DNA of 64,000 nucleotides from Acinetobacter portensis (GTDB lineage: Bacteria > Pseudomonadota > Gammaproteobacteria > Pseudomonadales > Moraxellaceae): contig NZ_LWRV01000032.1 in the NCBI RefSeq assembly GCF_009372215.1, positions 1 through 64,000 of the forward strand, written 5' to 3'. Position 1 is the first letter of the stretch. Each line of letters begins with the position of its first letter. Shown in pieces: positions 6,800 through 18,516 of this stretch. The translations under genes and the position numbers were made by a program. Below the pieces are notes generated by a model. The model was not told where the DNA came from. It saw nothing but the letters and a program-made list of their open reading frames with translations, and ran no database searches.

Positions 6800-9739
6800 A
6801 TGACTGTAGATGTCACTGAAACTATTTCTCAAACTGTTCATCCAGCGTTTCAGTTGGTACGTCAACACCATGTTGAAGCCTTAGACATATTAGTATGCGA
6901 ATATAAACATAAAGTGACGGGTGCAGTGCATTATCACTTAGCAACCAATCACGATGAAAACGTGTTTTTAGTTGCCTTTCGCACACAGCCTATGGATTCA
7001 AAAGGCGAAGCGCATATTTTAGAACATACAGCACTTTGTGGTTCAGAAAAGTTTCCTGTACGCGACCCATTCTTTTTAATGATTCGTCGTTCACTTAATA
7101 CCTTTATGAATGCATTTACGTCTGCCGATTGGACAGCGTATCCATTTGCGACACAGAATAAAAAAGATTTTCAAAACTTACTTTCAGTGTATTTAGATGC
7201 AACTTTTGCCGCAAATTTAAATCCTTTAGATTTTGCACAAGAAGGTATTCGCATTGAACTTGAAAATGGTGAGCCTGTTTATAAAGGCGTAGTATTTAAT
7301 GAAATGAAAGGTGCGATGAGTTCGCCATCAGATCAGCTATATCATCAATTAGCACATCATTTATTCCCTGAAACCACGTATCACTACAATTCAGGTGGCG
7401 ATCCTAAAGATATTCCAGATTTAACTTACGATGAGTTAGTTGATTTCTATAAATCACATTACCATCCAAGTAATGCTGTATTTATGACTTTTGGTAATGA
7501 GCCTGCATATAAGCTTCAAGAGCAATTCGAAACTTTAGCTTTGGCAAAATTCGATAAAGGTCAGACGCTAGAATCTAAGCCTGAAACACGTTTGACTGCG
7601 CCTGTTGAAGTTACAGAAACTTATGCGGTAGATGCTGAAGATTTAAATGATAAGACTTATCACATTATTTCTTGGCTATTGCCACAAGCAAGCGATATTA
7701 AAATTCGTTTAGGTATGCGTCTTGTAGAAGGGATTTTACTTGAAGATTCCGCATCGCCATTACGTCATTATTTAGAAACGTGCGGATACGCACAATCTAC
7801 AGGTCCAATTATGGGTGTAGATGATTCTAATTATGAAATGACATTCTTCTGTGGCGTTCAAGGTTCTAATCCTGAACATGCTGAAGAATTTAAAAATGGC
7901 GTATTCAATATTTTAGAAGATGTGGCGTCTAAACCTGTTGACTCACAAATGGTAGATGCAATTTTGCATCAAATTGAATTACATCAACGTGAAATTAATG
8001 GCGATGGTATGCCTTATGGTTTAAGCCTGATTTTAAATGGTTTAAGCAGTGCAATTCATCATACAGACCCCGTCGATGTTTGGGATGTAGATACAGCAAT
8101 TGCCAATGTGAAAGAAGAATTGAAAGACCCAATGTGGTTATCAAACTTAATTAAAGAACATTTAATTGATAATCCACATCGTGTGCAAATGACTTTAGTG
8201 CCAGATGCAACAAAATCTGCAAAAGAAGCGGAAGAAGAAAAAGCGCGTTTAGCTGCAATTGGTGCAAAACTTACAGAAGCTGAAAAAGCAGAAATTATTG
8301 CGCAAACTGAAGCTTTAAAAGTTCGTCAAGATACACCAGATGATTTGAACTTATTGCCAAAAGTTGGCTTGGAAGATGTGCCCGCTGAAATTCAAATTGT
8401 GCAAGGTCAACTTCGTGAAATTATTTCGAATCAAACCGATACGCCTTTAAATTTATACCATGCAGGCACTAATGGTATTTATTACAATCAAGTACTAATT
8501 CAAATTCCAGATGACATCGTAAAATCTCCTTACTTTAGTTTATTGTCTATTTTGATGGGTGAAGTGGGCGCAGGTGAATACGATTATCTAGAGTTGCAAC
8601 AACTGCAAACTGCTGTAAGTGGTGGCATTGGTATGGGTGCATCTTTACGTTCAAAAGTGGACGATAAAGGTAAAATTACGGCATGGTTAACCCTTACGAC
8701 TAAATCATTGGTCAATAATTTTGAAGCAATTCGTTTGTTAAAAGTTGCTTTTGAACAATTACGTTTCGATGAAAAAGATCGCATTATTGAGCTTTTACAA
8801 CAACGTAAAACGCGTTGGTCTTCACGTCTTTCTGGTTCTGGTCATAGTTATGCAATGCAAATCGCAGGTCGTAACCACAGTGCCTTAGCGTTGCGTGATT
8901 ACAATACAACAGGTTTAGGTGCTTTAAATTGGTTAGGTGAATTGGTTAGCAATATTGAAAAAGATGATGCTGCTTATGATCAACTGATTCAAGAATTAAA
9001 AGTCATTCATAATCGTTTATTGAAAGCACCAAAACAGTTCTTATTGGTCTGTGAAGAGCATCAGTCAGATCGTTTAATTGAAGAAGTTCAAAATGTTTGG
9101 GATAAGTTGTCAATTCCAAATATTGATGCTGAACTGACTCAAGTTTCTTTTGAAAATAGCGATAAAGATGAAGCTTGGCTCATTCAAGCCAATGTTCAGT
9201 TCTGTTCATCTGCTTACGCAGCTGTAGAAGTTTCACATCCCGATGCTGCGCCTTTAATGATTTTGGCTGCTTATTTACGTAACGGTTTCTTGCATAGTGC
9301 TATTCGTGAAAAAGGTGGTGCTTATGGTGGTGGAGCAAGCTATGACGGCAATGCATGTTCTTTCCGTTTTTATAGCTATCGTGATCCACGATTAGTTGAA
9401 ACATTCCAAGACTTTGAAGCAAGTGTAGATTGGTTGTTTAATGCTGAACAATTACCGCATCAATTAGAAGAAGCCATTTTGGGTTTAATTGCAGGCATGG
9501 ATAAACCAGGTTCACCTGCTGGTGAAGCGATTACAGCATGTTATTCATTATTGCATGCACGTACACCTGCGTTTAGAGCATTGTTGCGTGAACGCTTATT
9601 GGCTGTAAATTTAGATGACTTGAAGCGTGTTGCTGATGTATATTTGCGCAATAAAAAGCCAACTAAAGCTGTTGTAGCACCTGTAGCTAAACGTGAGCAA
9701 TTACAACAACTTGGTTTCGATATTAAGCAAGTTAATTAA
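6800..9739 (+). CDS. PreP-type M16C insulinase-family metalloprotease
   Basis: A 979-residue zinc protease of the presequence protease type. The inverted zinc motif HxxEH is at residues 72-76 (HILEH), followed by TALCGSEKFPVRDPF, which is characteristic of M16C (PreP/Cym1) enzymes. The second half contains the G-GGA-Y region (EKGGAYGGGASYDG) that completes the active site in this family. Such enzymes degrade short unfolded peptides inside a closed chamber. No signal peptide is seen, so a cytoplasmic location is likely. SD GGAG is 8 bases before the ATG. pldA follows after 19 bases. Confidence 0.92.
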   Translation: MTVDVTETISQTVHPAFQLVRQHHVEALDILVCEYKHKVTGAVHYHLATNHDENVFLVAFRTQPMDSKGEAHILEHTALCGSEKFPVRDPFFLMIRRSLNTFMNAFTSADWTAYPFATQNKKDFQNLLSVYLDATFAANLNPLDFAQEGIRIELENGEPVYKGVVFNEMKGAMSSPSDQLYHQLAHHLFPETTYHYNSGGDPKDIPDLTYDELVDFYKSHYHPSNAVFMTFGNEPAYKLQEQFETLALAKFDKGQTLESKPETRLTAPVEVTETYAVDAEDLNDKTYHIISWLLPQASDIKIRLGMRLVEGILLEDSASPLRHYLETCGYAQSTGPIMGVDDSNYEMTFFCGVQGSNPEHAEEFKNGVFNILEDVASKPVDSQMVDAILHQIELHQREINGDGMPYGLSLILNGLSSAIHHTDPVDVWDVDTAIANVKEELKDPMWLSNLIKEHLIDNPHRVQMTLVPDATKSAKEAEEEKARLAAIGAKLTEAEKAEIIAQTEALKVRQDTPDDLNLLPKVGLEDVPAEIQIVQGQLREIISNQTDTPLNLYHAGTNGIYYNQVLIQIPDDIVKSPYFSLLSILMGEVGAGEYDYLELQQLQTAVSGGIGMGASLRSKVDDKGKITAWLTLTTKSLVNNFEAIRLLKVAFEQLRFDEKDRIIELLQQRKTRWSSRLSGSGHSYAMQIAGRNHSALALRDYNTTGLGALNWLGELVSNIEKDDAAYDQLIQELKVIHNRLLKAPKQFLLVCEEHQSDRLIEEVQNVWDKLSIPNIDAELTQVSFENSDKDEAWLIQANVQFCSSAYAAVEVSHPDAAPLMILAAYLRNGFLHSAIREKGGAYGGGASYDGNACSFRFYSYRDPRLVETFQDFEASVDWLFNAEQLPHQLEEAILGLIAGMDKPGSPAGEAITACYSLLHARTPAFRALLRERLLAVNLDDLKRVADVYLRNKKPTKAVVAPVAKREQLQQLGFDIKQVN

Positions 9740-9758
9740 TTTTTTCGGGGAAGTTTAA

Positions 9759-10883
9759 ATGGCGTTTCAACATAAACCAATTTTATTGAGTTTAAGCACA
9801 GCTATGTTTGGTGCTGGGTGTATCGAGCAACTTCATGCGGCTAATGCAGTTTCACCTGCAAGTGCAGATGCATGTGTGGCATTACAATCGAATCCAGAGC
9901 GACTGGCTTGTTATGACGCGCTATTTAAAGCTCCAACATCAGAAACATCTTCTTTGGTTTCGGAGCGTGAAGCAGCACGTTCTATTTCAACTGAAACCGA
10001 AAGTTTTAAAGAAAAAATTAAAAATAATGTAGTTGCTGTTGATGCACCAAAATTTGATCCAAATACATCTTTACTTGATAGTCGTTGGGAGCTTTCACCC
10101 GAAAGTAAACTTGGCACATGGCAAGTTCGAGCGTACAAACCTGTTTATGTTTTACCTGCATTTTGGACATCTAAAAAAAATGAACAACCTGTAAGTAAAA
10201 ATCCTCAAAATGTAGTTGCTTCTGATGAAATCGTGCCGCTAGATTCAATGGAAATGAAATATCAACTTTCATTGAAAACCAAGGCCTTTGAGAATATTTT
10301 TGGCGATAACGGTGATTTATGGTTGGGCTATACGCAATCATCTCGTTGGCAAATGTACAATGCGGATGAATCTCGTCCATTTCGTGAAACCAATTACGAG
10401 CCTGAAGCAAGCTTAATGTTCCGTACCAATTACGAAATGTTTGGTTTAAATGGTCGTTTATTGGGAGTGACATTTAATCATCAATCGAATGGTCGCTCAG
10501 ATCCTTGGTCACGTAGTTGGAATCGTGTCATCTTCAATGTAGGTTTTGAACGTGAAAATTTTGCGTTGATGATTCGTCCTTGGTATCGCATTGAGGAGAA
10601 TGCAAAAGATGATAATAATCCAGATATTGAAGACTATATTGGTCGTGGTGATTTAACTGCATTTTACCGTTATAAAGAGCAAGATTTTACCTTGATGTTA
10701 CGTCATAGCTTAAAAGGTGGTGATGACTCACGTGGTGCTGCTCAGTTCGATTGGAACTTCCCAATTAGTGGTCGTTTACGTGGTAAGTTTCAATTATTCC
10801 ATGGCTATGGTGAAAGCTTAATTGATTATAATCATAAAGCCACTTATGTCGGTTTGGGTGTATCTTTACTCGATTGGTTCTAA
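9759..10883 (+). CDS. pldA: Outer membrane phospholipase A
   Basis: A 374-residue protein with an N-terminal secretion signal, a linker of about 90 residues, and a 12-strand OMPLA barrel. The catalytic motif reads FNHQSNGRSDPWSRSWNR, with His241 and Ser243 as the expected dyad, and the C-terminus ends in an aromatic residue (Trp-Phe), as in barrel proteins. OMPLA hydrolyses acyl chains of phospholipids that have strayed into the outer leaflet. It follows the protease gene by 19 bases and is probably cotranscribed. The N-terminal extension resembles that of other Acinetobacter phospholipases and includes a small Cys-containing segment. Confidence 0.92.
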   Translation: MAFQHKPILLSLSTAMFGAGCIEQLHAANAVSPASADACVALQSNPERLACYDALFKAPTSETSSLVSEREAARSISTETESFKEKIKNNVVAVDAPKFDPNTSLLDSRWELSPESKLGTWQVRAYKPVYVLPAFWTSKKNEQPVSKNPQNVVASDEIVPLDSMEMKYQLSLKTKAFENIFGDNGDLWLGYTQSSRWQMYNADESRPFRETNYEPEASLMFRTNYEMFGLNGRLLGVTFNHQSNGRSDPWSRSWNRVIFNVGFERENFALMIRPWYRIEENAKDDNNPDIEDYIGRGDLTAFYRYKEQDFTLMLRHSLKGGDDSRGAAQFDWNFPISGRLRGKFQLFHGYGESLIDYNHKATYVGLGVSLLDWF

Positions 10884-10896
10884 GTTTTAGTTTCAA

Positions 10897-10926
10897 AAAA
10901 AAGCCACTTTTAAAAGTGGCTTTTTT
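10897..10926. terminator. Bidirectional terminator between pldA and ktrB
   Basis: A 14-bp stem AAAAAAGCCACTTT/AAAGTGGCTTTTTT with a 2-base loop, flanked by A and T runs. It can terminate both converging genes. Confidence 0.9.
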
Positions 10927-10952
10927 ATGTCTAATTGATGACTTAGAAAAGA

Positions 10953-12293
10953 TTAACCAATTTGTATGTCTGTTTGGGGATGTTTAATGCGACTTTTCTT
11001 AGGTGTAGCAATTAAATATGCCAAGGTTAAAGGTCCTAAACGCCCTGCGAACATAAGTAACATCAAAATAAACAAGCTTGCGGGTTGTAATTGACCTGTA
11101 ATACCACGCGATAAACCAACGGTACAGGCAGCGGAAACAGCTTCAAATAGTAAATCTAAAAAGTGATGATTGGGTTCTAAAAGCAATAAGCTAAACAATC
11201 CAATAAAGATCAAAATACCTGTAATTGAAACAACAGCAAGTGCTTTAAATGAGGTTGCTTTGGCAACAGAATGGTTAAATATACGCAGTTCTTCAGAGCG
11301 TCTTAAAAAGGTGATGACGCTTAAAACCACAATAATAAATGTGCCAACTTTAATACCACCTGCGGTACTTAAAGAACCACCACCAATAAACATAAGTACC
11401 ATGGTGACTAATGTTGAAGCATCTCTCATATTGCTGAGTTCTAAACTACTGAAGCCCGAAGAGCGAGGAACTGTGGCATGGAACCAAGCATTTAAAGCCT
11501 GATCACCCATACTCATAGGTGCTAAGGTGAGCGGGTTATTTGCTTCTATTGCCCATAAAATGATAAATGCTGCTAAATTTAAACCTGCAATGGTTGAAAT
11601 AATCAGTTTGCTATTGGCTGAAAGCTTTTTCCAGCGTTTGGCACGCCTAATATCCATCAGTACCACAAAGCCAATACCGCCAATAATGTAGAGCATACTA
11701 ATGGTAAAGGTAATAAAATACTTGTCGTGGAAGCTCATTAAGCTATTGGGAAATAAAGAGAATCCACCATTATTAAATGCCGAAACACTATAGAACGCGG
11801 CATAGAAAAAAGCTTTTGCAAAATCGTAATCTTGCATCCATGCAATGGTTAAAATAACAGTGCCAATTGCTTCAAAAAATAAGGAATAAAGTAAGACACC
11901 TTTTATGGTGAAAGAGACTTTGGTTAAACTGGTTTGTCCAATAGTATCTTGAGCCATGACTTGCTGTTTTAAACCAATTTTAGGTGACAAACTTAATGCA
12001 GCCAATATGGCAAAGGTCATAAAGCCTAAACCGCCACATTGAATGAGCAACATAATCACGACTTTACCAAAGACCGTATACGCTTCGCCTACGTTGACCA
12101 CAGACAGACCTGTAATGGTCACGGCTGATGTGGCTGTAAATAGAGCATTAAACCAAGACAAATCACCATGATTTGAAAATGGTAATTTTAATAGTAGTGT
12201 TCCGATAATAATAAAACTAAGGAAACCAAGTGCTAATAAACTTGGTGGGCTTAAATTAACGCTATTATTATTTTTGTTGCGAAGCTGCTTCAT
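10953..12293 (-). CDS. ktrB: TrkH/KtrB-family potassium uptake channel subunit
   Basis: A 446-residue polytopic protein of the superfamily of K+ transporters. Four pore-loop repeats can be traced, with filter-like segments such as TSAVTITGLS, SAFNNGGFSLF, GGGSLSTAGGIKVG and SAACTVGLSRG. Length and pairing with a 218-residue RCK protein fit KtrB rather than the longer TrkH. It would form a dimeric K+ (often Na+-dependent) uptake channel in the inner membrane gated by the KtrA ring. It follows ktrA by 10 bases on the minus strand. Confidence 0.9.
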   Translation of the reverse strand: MKQLRNKNNNSVNLSPPSLLALGFLSFIIIGTLLLKLPFSNHGDLSWFNALFTATSAVTITGLSVVNVGEAYTVFGKVVIMLLIQCGGLGFMTFAILAALSLSPKIGLKQQVMAQDTIGQTSLTKVSFTIKGVLLYSLFFEAIGTVILTIAWMQDYDFAKAFFYAAFYSVSAFNNGGFSLFPNSLMSFHDKYFITFTISMLYIIGGIGFVVLMDIRRAKRWKKLSANSKLIISTIAGLNLAAFIILWAIEANNPLTLAPMSMGDQALNAWFHATVPRSSGFSSLELSNMRDASTLVTMVLMFIGGGSLSTAGGIKVGTFIIVVLSVITFLRRSEELRIFNHSVAKATSFKALAVVSITGILIFIGLFSLLLLEPNHHFLDLLFEAVSAACTVGLSRGITGQLQPASLFILMLLMFAGRLGPLTLAYLIATPKKSRIKHPQTDIQIG

Positions 12294-12303
12294 AGCGATG
12301 TTC

Positions 12304-12960
12304 CTATTTCGCAGTGAAGTGTTTAGATAAGCGACGCAAAGGCTCTAAAGCACCTTCAATCACTAAAATATCACCCTCTTGTAAAACTAAATTAGGATCG
12401 ATGATATAGCTAATTTCTTGTTCACGTTTATGCAAAATGGCACGAACTTCGGGTACATGATCCATCACATGATGAAAACGAGTTCCTTTTAAATTTTCGG
12501 TAATATCGACTTTTACTAAGTAATGATCATCATTTAATGCCATATAACGGCTAACCATCGGATAACTCAAAGATTGTGCAATACGAACGCCCATATCTTC
12601 TTCGGGATGAATAATTTTACAAATCCCTAAGTGAGTCAAAATCATGTGATGCGCTTTAGACTTAGCTTTTACCCAAATTTTTTCTACACCCAAATTTTTA
12701 AGATGCAAAACACACAAAATACTGGCTTCGATATCTTCACCAATGGCAACAACAACAGCATCACATTGCGTGATATTAAGTTCATCTAAAACATGTTCAT
12801 CGGTTGCATCGGCAATCACAGAATGTGTTAGTACATCAGAAATATTTTCTACATACTTTTTTTCAATATCAATGCCAATCACATCATGTTTTAAACCGAC
12901 TAGCTCTGTTGCAACAGTTGCACCAAAACTACCCAATCCAATGACTGCAAACTGCGCCAT
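12304..12960 (-). CDS. ktrA: Potassium uptake regulatory subunit (RCK domains)
   Basis: A 218-residue cytoplasmic protein with an N-terminal Rossmann RCK_N domain (FAVIGLGSFGATVATELVG, the GxGxxG nucleotide site; acidic Asp at the end of strand 2 in GIDI) and a C-terminal RCK_C domain from about residue 140. KtrA forms an octameric ring that binds ATP/ADP and gates the KtrB channel. It is the first gene of a two-gene operon with ktrB. Confidence 0.92.
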   Translation of the reverse strand: MAQFAVIGLGSFGATVATELVGLKHDVIGIDIEKKYVENISDVLTHSVIADATDEHVLDELNITQCDAVVVAIGEDIEASILCVLHLKNLGVEKIWVKAKSKAHHMILTHLGICKIIHPEEDMGVRIAQSLSYPMVSRYMALNDDHYLVKVDITENLKGTRFHHVMDHVPEVRAILHKREQEISYIIDPNLVLQEGDILVIEGALEPLRRLSKHFTAK

Positions 12961-13127
12961 AGTTTTTCCTTAAATCAAATGTTTTGTGATGTTTAAATCG
13001 CCATGAATTTTAGCGTGTTTATTTTGCTTGCTATAGGTGAAACATGTTAATTCAGTATGTTGTTTTATATATGCTGAGATGAAAAATATATCGAATTAAT
13101 ACAGATCTTGATAGTGATATTTAAAAA

Positions 13128-14042
13128 TCATGGTGAAGATCGATTTGTTAAAAATAGATGTAATGCTCGTGTGAATTTTATTGGTTCATTGATAAGTGGA
13201 GTATGTCCAGATTTTTTAAAGATGACTTGATGTGAATTCGCCACACTTTTCGCAATGATCTTTTGCCCTTGAATGGGGTATAACGTCGATTTTTCACCAC
13301 TAAAAAAGGTGGTTGGGCAATTTAGCTGTGAAATTGTCTGACGATAATCTTCCTTATGATACAAGTAGTTATCGATATACCACTTTAAATAATCGAGGCG
13401 ATGAATCGGTAAAACATATTTTTGCAGTTTTGGTTGCTTTTCTGCCAGTTTGAATAGAAATGGACTAATTTTATTGCTCGATTGAAAGGCAATAAACTCA
13501 GCCCATATTTTGACTAATTTATTCCGACTTTTTTCACTTAAATCTTCAATAAAAACTGTTGTGGAATGCTGATTTAGAAAAGTAGAAATTTTCTTTAATA
13601 ATAATTTAAATTGCTGATGTTCTTGACCAAACAGACCATATTGCCATGAATCATCTACTGTGATTTTAGGTGTTTGATCGATATGTAAATAACTGCGTAA
13701 ATGTTCTGAAAGATTGCCATATTGCATGCCGTGCATTGCCGTTGTTGCACCCATAGAATAGCCAATCAATTGAAAATCTTTAAGCTGCATTTTGTCGATA
13801 AGTGTACTTAAATCTTGCCAATGACTTGAAATGGCATCGAGTTGGGGAATTGCACATTGGCTTGAGCGTCCAAAACCACGCCAATCTGGAATAATAAAAT
13901 GAAATTGATTTTTTAAAGCATAAAGAAACGGTAGCCACTGCCAACTTTGCATACCTAAACCAGAAAGCACTAAAACAGGTTGACCTTGCCCAAATTCACG
14001 AACATATAATTTTTCATTATCTTGCATGGTGTAATAAGGCAT
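13128..14042 (-). CDS. Alpha/beta hydrolase
   Basis: A 304-residue alpha/beta-hydrolase. The oxyanion region is VLSGLGMQSWQW, the nucleophile elbow is GYSMGA, and the C-terminal His lies in KSGHTPLINEP, all in the expected order; PDWRGFGRSS is the usual turn before the lid. The substrate is unknown. It follows the padR gene by 24 bases on the same strand, so it probably shares that promoter and control. Confidence 0.85.
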   Translation of the reverse strand: MPYYTMQDNEKLYVREFGQGQPVLVLSGLGMQSWQWLPFLYALKNQFHFIIPDWRGFGRSSQCAIPQLDAISSHWQDLSTLIDKMQLKDFQLIGYSMGATTAMHGMQYGNLSEHLRSYLHIDQTPKITVDDSWQYGLFGQEHQQFKLLLKKISTFLNQHSTTVFIEDLSEKSRNKLVKIWAEFIAFQSSNKISPFLFKLAEKQPKLQKYVLPIHRLDYLKWYIDNYLYHKEDYRQTISQLNCPTTFFSGEKSTLYPIQGQKIIAKSVANSHQVIFKKSGHTPLINEPIKFTRALHLFLTNRSSP

Positions 14043-14066
14043 AAGATTGTCCTAATATTTGTGTGA

Positions 14067-14606
14067 TTAATCATTGAACTTTTTAAGTTCAGGAATAACT
14101 TCTTCTAGCCACTCAATCCAACCAATTTCTAAATTTATACCCAATTGTAAAATCATTTTATGGATGTAAAGCGTGCGGCTTTGTACATCTTTATCATCAA
14201 AATCTTTAGCGAAAATTTGCTGATAAGTCTGTAATTTTTCTTTGTGTAGAATTAAATGTTGTTCAAGTTCAGGTAAAACGGTATTTCCACCTAATTGTGC
14301 TTCTGCACGTAGGCGCACCATCAATTCTTCACGTAATTGAGCGGGTTCGCTATGTTTGACCATCCAATGTGCCAGTTCGGTTCGACCTAATAACTCAACT
14401 TGATAGGTTTTTGTGCGACCAGCATAGTCAGAATCCTCAAGGGTTGAAATCCAACCTTTTTGTAGCATTGCATTTAATTCGCGGTATATTTGTTGATGCG
14501 TTGCATTCCAAAAGAAGCCCATTGATCGGTCAAATCGTCTTGCTAGCTCAATACCTGTACTTGGTTTTTCTAATAAGCTGGTCAGTAACACATGCGCTAA
14601 AGACAT
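14067..14606 (-). CDS. PadR-family transcriptional regulator
   Basis: A 179-residue protein with an N-terminal winged helix (residues 1-80; LLTSLLEKPSTGIELARRFDRSMGFFWNATHQQIYRELNAM resembles the PadR_N signature) and a C-terminal helical dimerisation domain of the PadR/Vir type. It is transcribed divergently from fadH. The 136-base gap holds two copies of ATGCAACNNGTTGCAT, an architecture expected for a repressor controlling itself and fadH. The effector is unknown; a lipid or aromatic ligand is a guess from context. Confidence 0.9.
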   Translation of the reverse strand: MSLAHVLLTSLLEKPSTGIELARRFDRSMGFFWNATHQQIYRELNAMLQKGWISTLEDSDYAGRTKTYQVELLGRTELAHWMVKHSEPAQLREELMVRLRAEAQLGGNTVLPELEQHLILHKEKLQTYQQIFAKDFDDKDVQSRTLYIHKMILQLGINLEIGWIEWLEEVIPELKKFND

Positions 14607-14639
14607 AAAGGTACATCATGTAATTTTTAATGGGTTTTA

Positions 14640-16767
<2,128 letters not shown>

Positions 16768-16807
16768 AAGTAAATAGATTCCTCCCTTTTTAAAGAGGGA
16801 TTGTGGT

Positions 16808-16840
16808 TGATGAGCCCCCTTTGCTAAAGGGGGCTCATCA
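16808..16840. repeat. Perfect long hairpin, intergenic repeat-like
   Basis: TGATGAGCCCCCTTT and AAAGGGGGCTCATCA form a perfect 15-bp stem with loop GCT. It is not followed by a T run, so it is not a standard terminator. It is preceded at 16783-16800 by a weaker inverted element CTCCCTTT/AAAGAGGG. GC-rich paired elements of this type look like dispersed intergenic repeats; no second copy occurs in this window. Confidence 0.6.
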
Positions 16841-16872
16841 AAGATGGAAGATAACAAAAAAAGGAATTTAAA

Positions 16873-17274
16873 ATGACGTTAGAAACCACCGAAAAAGCCA
16901 TTGCACGTTGGCATGAAATGTTAGAAACACGTGATATGAGCATCCTTAATGAATTGCTAGCCGATGATGTTGTATTTCGTTCACCTGTGGCATATAACCC
17001 TTATGCAGGTAAGCAGGTTGTATTTTTTATTCTGAGTAATGTCATTCAGGTCTTTGAAAATTTTACATATCATCGTGAATTTTTAAGTGAAGATGGGTTG
17101 AATGTGGTACTTGAATTTTCCGCGAGTATTGGTGAGAAAAAATTAAAAGGCATCGATATGATTCAATTTAATCATCAAGGAAAAATTATAGATTTTGAAG
17201 TGATGATTCGACCAAAAAGTGGATTAGAAGCTTTAGCTGTCCTTATGGGGCAACGTATGCAAAATATGAAATAG
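16873..17274 (+). CDS. NTF2-like (SnoaL-type) protein
   Basis: A 133-residue cone-shaped NTF2-like protein with the pattern of a helix (AIARWHEMLETRD), a strand-rich core beginning DDVVFRSPV, and a C-terminal strand DMIQFNHQGKIIDFEVMIRP. Such proteins bind or isomerise small ligands. No catalytic residues can be assigned. SD AAGGA lies upstream of the ATG. It lies downstream of fadH but is separated by a strong hairpin, so cotranscription is uncertain. Confidence 0.75.
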   Translation: MTLETTEKAIARWHEMLETRDMSILNELLADDVVFRSPVAYNPYAGKQVVFFILSNVIQVFENFTYHREFLSEDGLNVVLEFSASIGEKKLKGIDMIQFNHQGKIIDFEVMIRPKSGLEALAVLMGQRMQNMK

Positions 17275-17352
17275 CTGTGTTGAATGAATTGTTTTTGAGA
17301 TAGGCATGTTTTTTGAACGTCAATATTGGGTTAATTTTGGTAGATCAATAAA

Positions 17353-18438
17353 ATGAAATTGAGTGTTAAGAATGTTCGTAAAATATCTTCCATGACCTTA
17401 GATAAAGTCACTGGCGCAGAAGTGCCGAAACTTTATTGTAAGCCTGATGGGTATTTGAAAGACATTTTGGATCAATTGCCACAGCTATCTCAAAAATATC
17501 GACCAACGCCATGGTTAAGTAATACGCATGCACATTTGTTATATTTCGATTTAATCAAAAAAAGATTTGTACATCTTGAATATGATTTGATTGAGCAACT
17601 TGAAATGCAAGACGGTGGTATCACGGGTATTGCTTGGTACGGTCTCCATTTACCCTCTGAGACACCTACAATTGTGGTCATGCATACAATAACAGGTTCG
17701 CCTGAAAGTATGCGTGAGTTGGTGCGTGATTTACATGATTACACAGGATGGCGAATTGCTTTATGTTTACGCCGTGGTCATGCAGATTTACCTTTAACTG
17801 TGCCTCAGATGAATCTTTTTGGGTCAACTGCAGATTTAAAAGAACAAATTTCTTATATTCAACATAAATTTCCGAAATCAAATTTGTATGGTGTCGGTTC
17901 GTCTGCAGGTACGGGTTTACTTGTCCGTTATTTGGGTGAGGAAGGTGATAAAACCCCATTGAAAGCAACTTTTGCGCTATGTCCGGGTTATAACACCGAA
18001 TTGGGCTTTGCAAATGTTCATCCTGTTTATAGTAAAATCATGACGCAGAAGTTATTTAAAAGATTTATTGTGCCTTATCGGCAAACGTGGAGTTCGACGG
18101 AGTCTGTCGCAGAAGTATTACAAACTAAAACCTTGGTGGAATTTGAAAAAGCTTATTTTGCTTTGGCAGGTTTTGAAAATTATGAAAGTTATACTCAAGC
18201 AACAAATCCAATTTATGTTTTTGAAAATATTAAAGTCCCTTTACTTATTTTAAATGCTGAAGATGATCCTGTTTGTCATATTAAAAATTTCTATCCCTAT
18301 CAGCAAACGATTGAATCTATGGATGATGTAGCTGTTATTACAACCAAAAAAGGCAGTCATTGTGGATTTTATGAAGGGCTTCATTCACGTTCTTGGGCGA
18401 CAAAATTAATAAGTGATTTTTTAAAGAAATTTGAATAA
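17353..18438 (+). CDS. YheT-like alpha/beta hydrolase
   Basis: A 361-residue alpha/beta-hydrolase resembling the YheT/ABHD3 group: WLSNTHAHLLYFD near residue 54, HTITGSPES as the oxyanion loop, nucleophile elbow GVGSSAGTGLL, acid in LNAEDDPVC and His in KKGSHCGF. The group contains short- and medium-chain esterases acting on lipids; the exact substrate is unknown. The start is uncertain: the ATG at 17353 has a poor ribosome binding site, and the one at 17392 is an alternative. Confidence 0.8.
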   Translation: MKLSVKNVRKISSMTLDKVTGAEVPKLYCKPDGYLKDILDQLPQLSQKYRPTPWLSNTHAHLLYFDLIKKRFVHLEYDLIEQLEMQDGGITGIAWYGLHLPSETPTIVVMHTITGSPESMRELVRDLHDYTGWRIALCLRRGHADLPLTVPQMNLFGSTADLKEQISYIQHKFPKSNLYGVGSSAGTGLLVRYLGEEGDKTPLKATFALCPGYNTELGFANVHPVYSKIMTQKLFKRFIVPYRQTWSSTESVAEVLQTKTLVEFEKAYFALAGFENYESYTQATNPIYVFENIKVPLLILNAEDDPVCHIKNFYPYQQTIESMDDVAVITTKKGSHCGFYEGLHSRSWATKLISDFLKKFE

Positions 18439-18452
18439 AGGTGTCAGAAATA

Positions 18453-18481
18453 AAAAAAACCAGCAAAAGCTGGTTTTTTTT
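18453..18481. terminator. Terminator between the hydrolase and lipoprotein genes
   Basis: A stem built on ACCAGC/GCTGGT, extended by A/T runs, with loop AAAA and eight T. It serves the plus-strand gene and possibly the convergent lipoprotein gene. Confidence 0.88.
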
Positions 18482-18516
18482 ATTTCTAATTTGCTAGGTC
18501 TTATAAAAATAATAAC

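Noticed and set aside
10171-10473. Minus-strand 100-residue ORF inside pldA
   Set aside because: Antisense shadow of the catalytic region of pldA.
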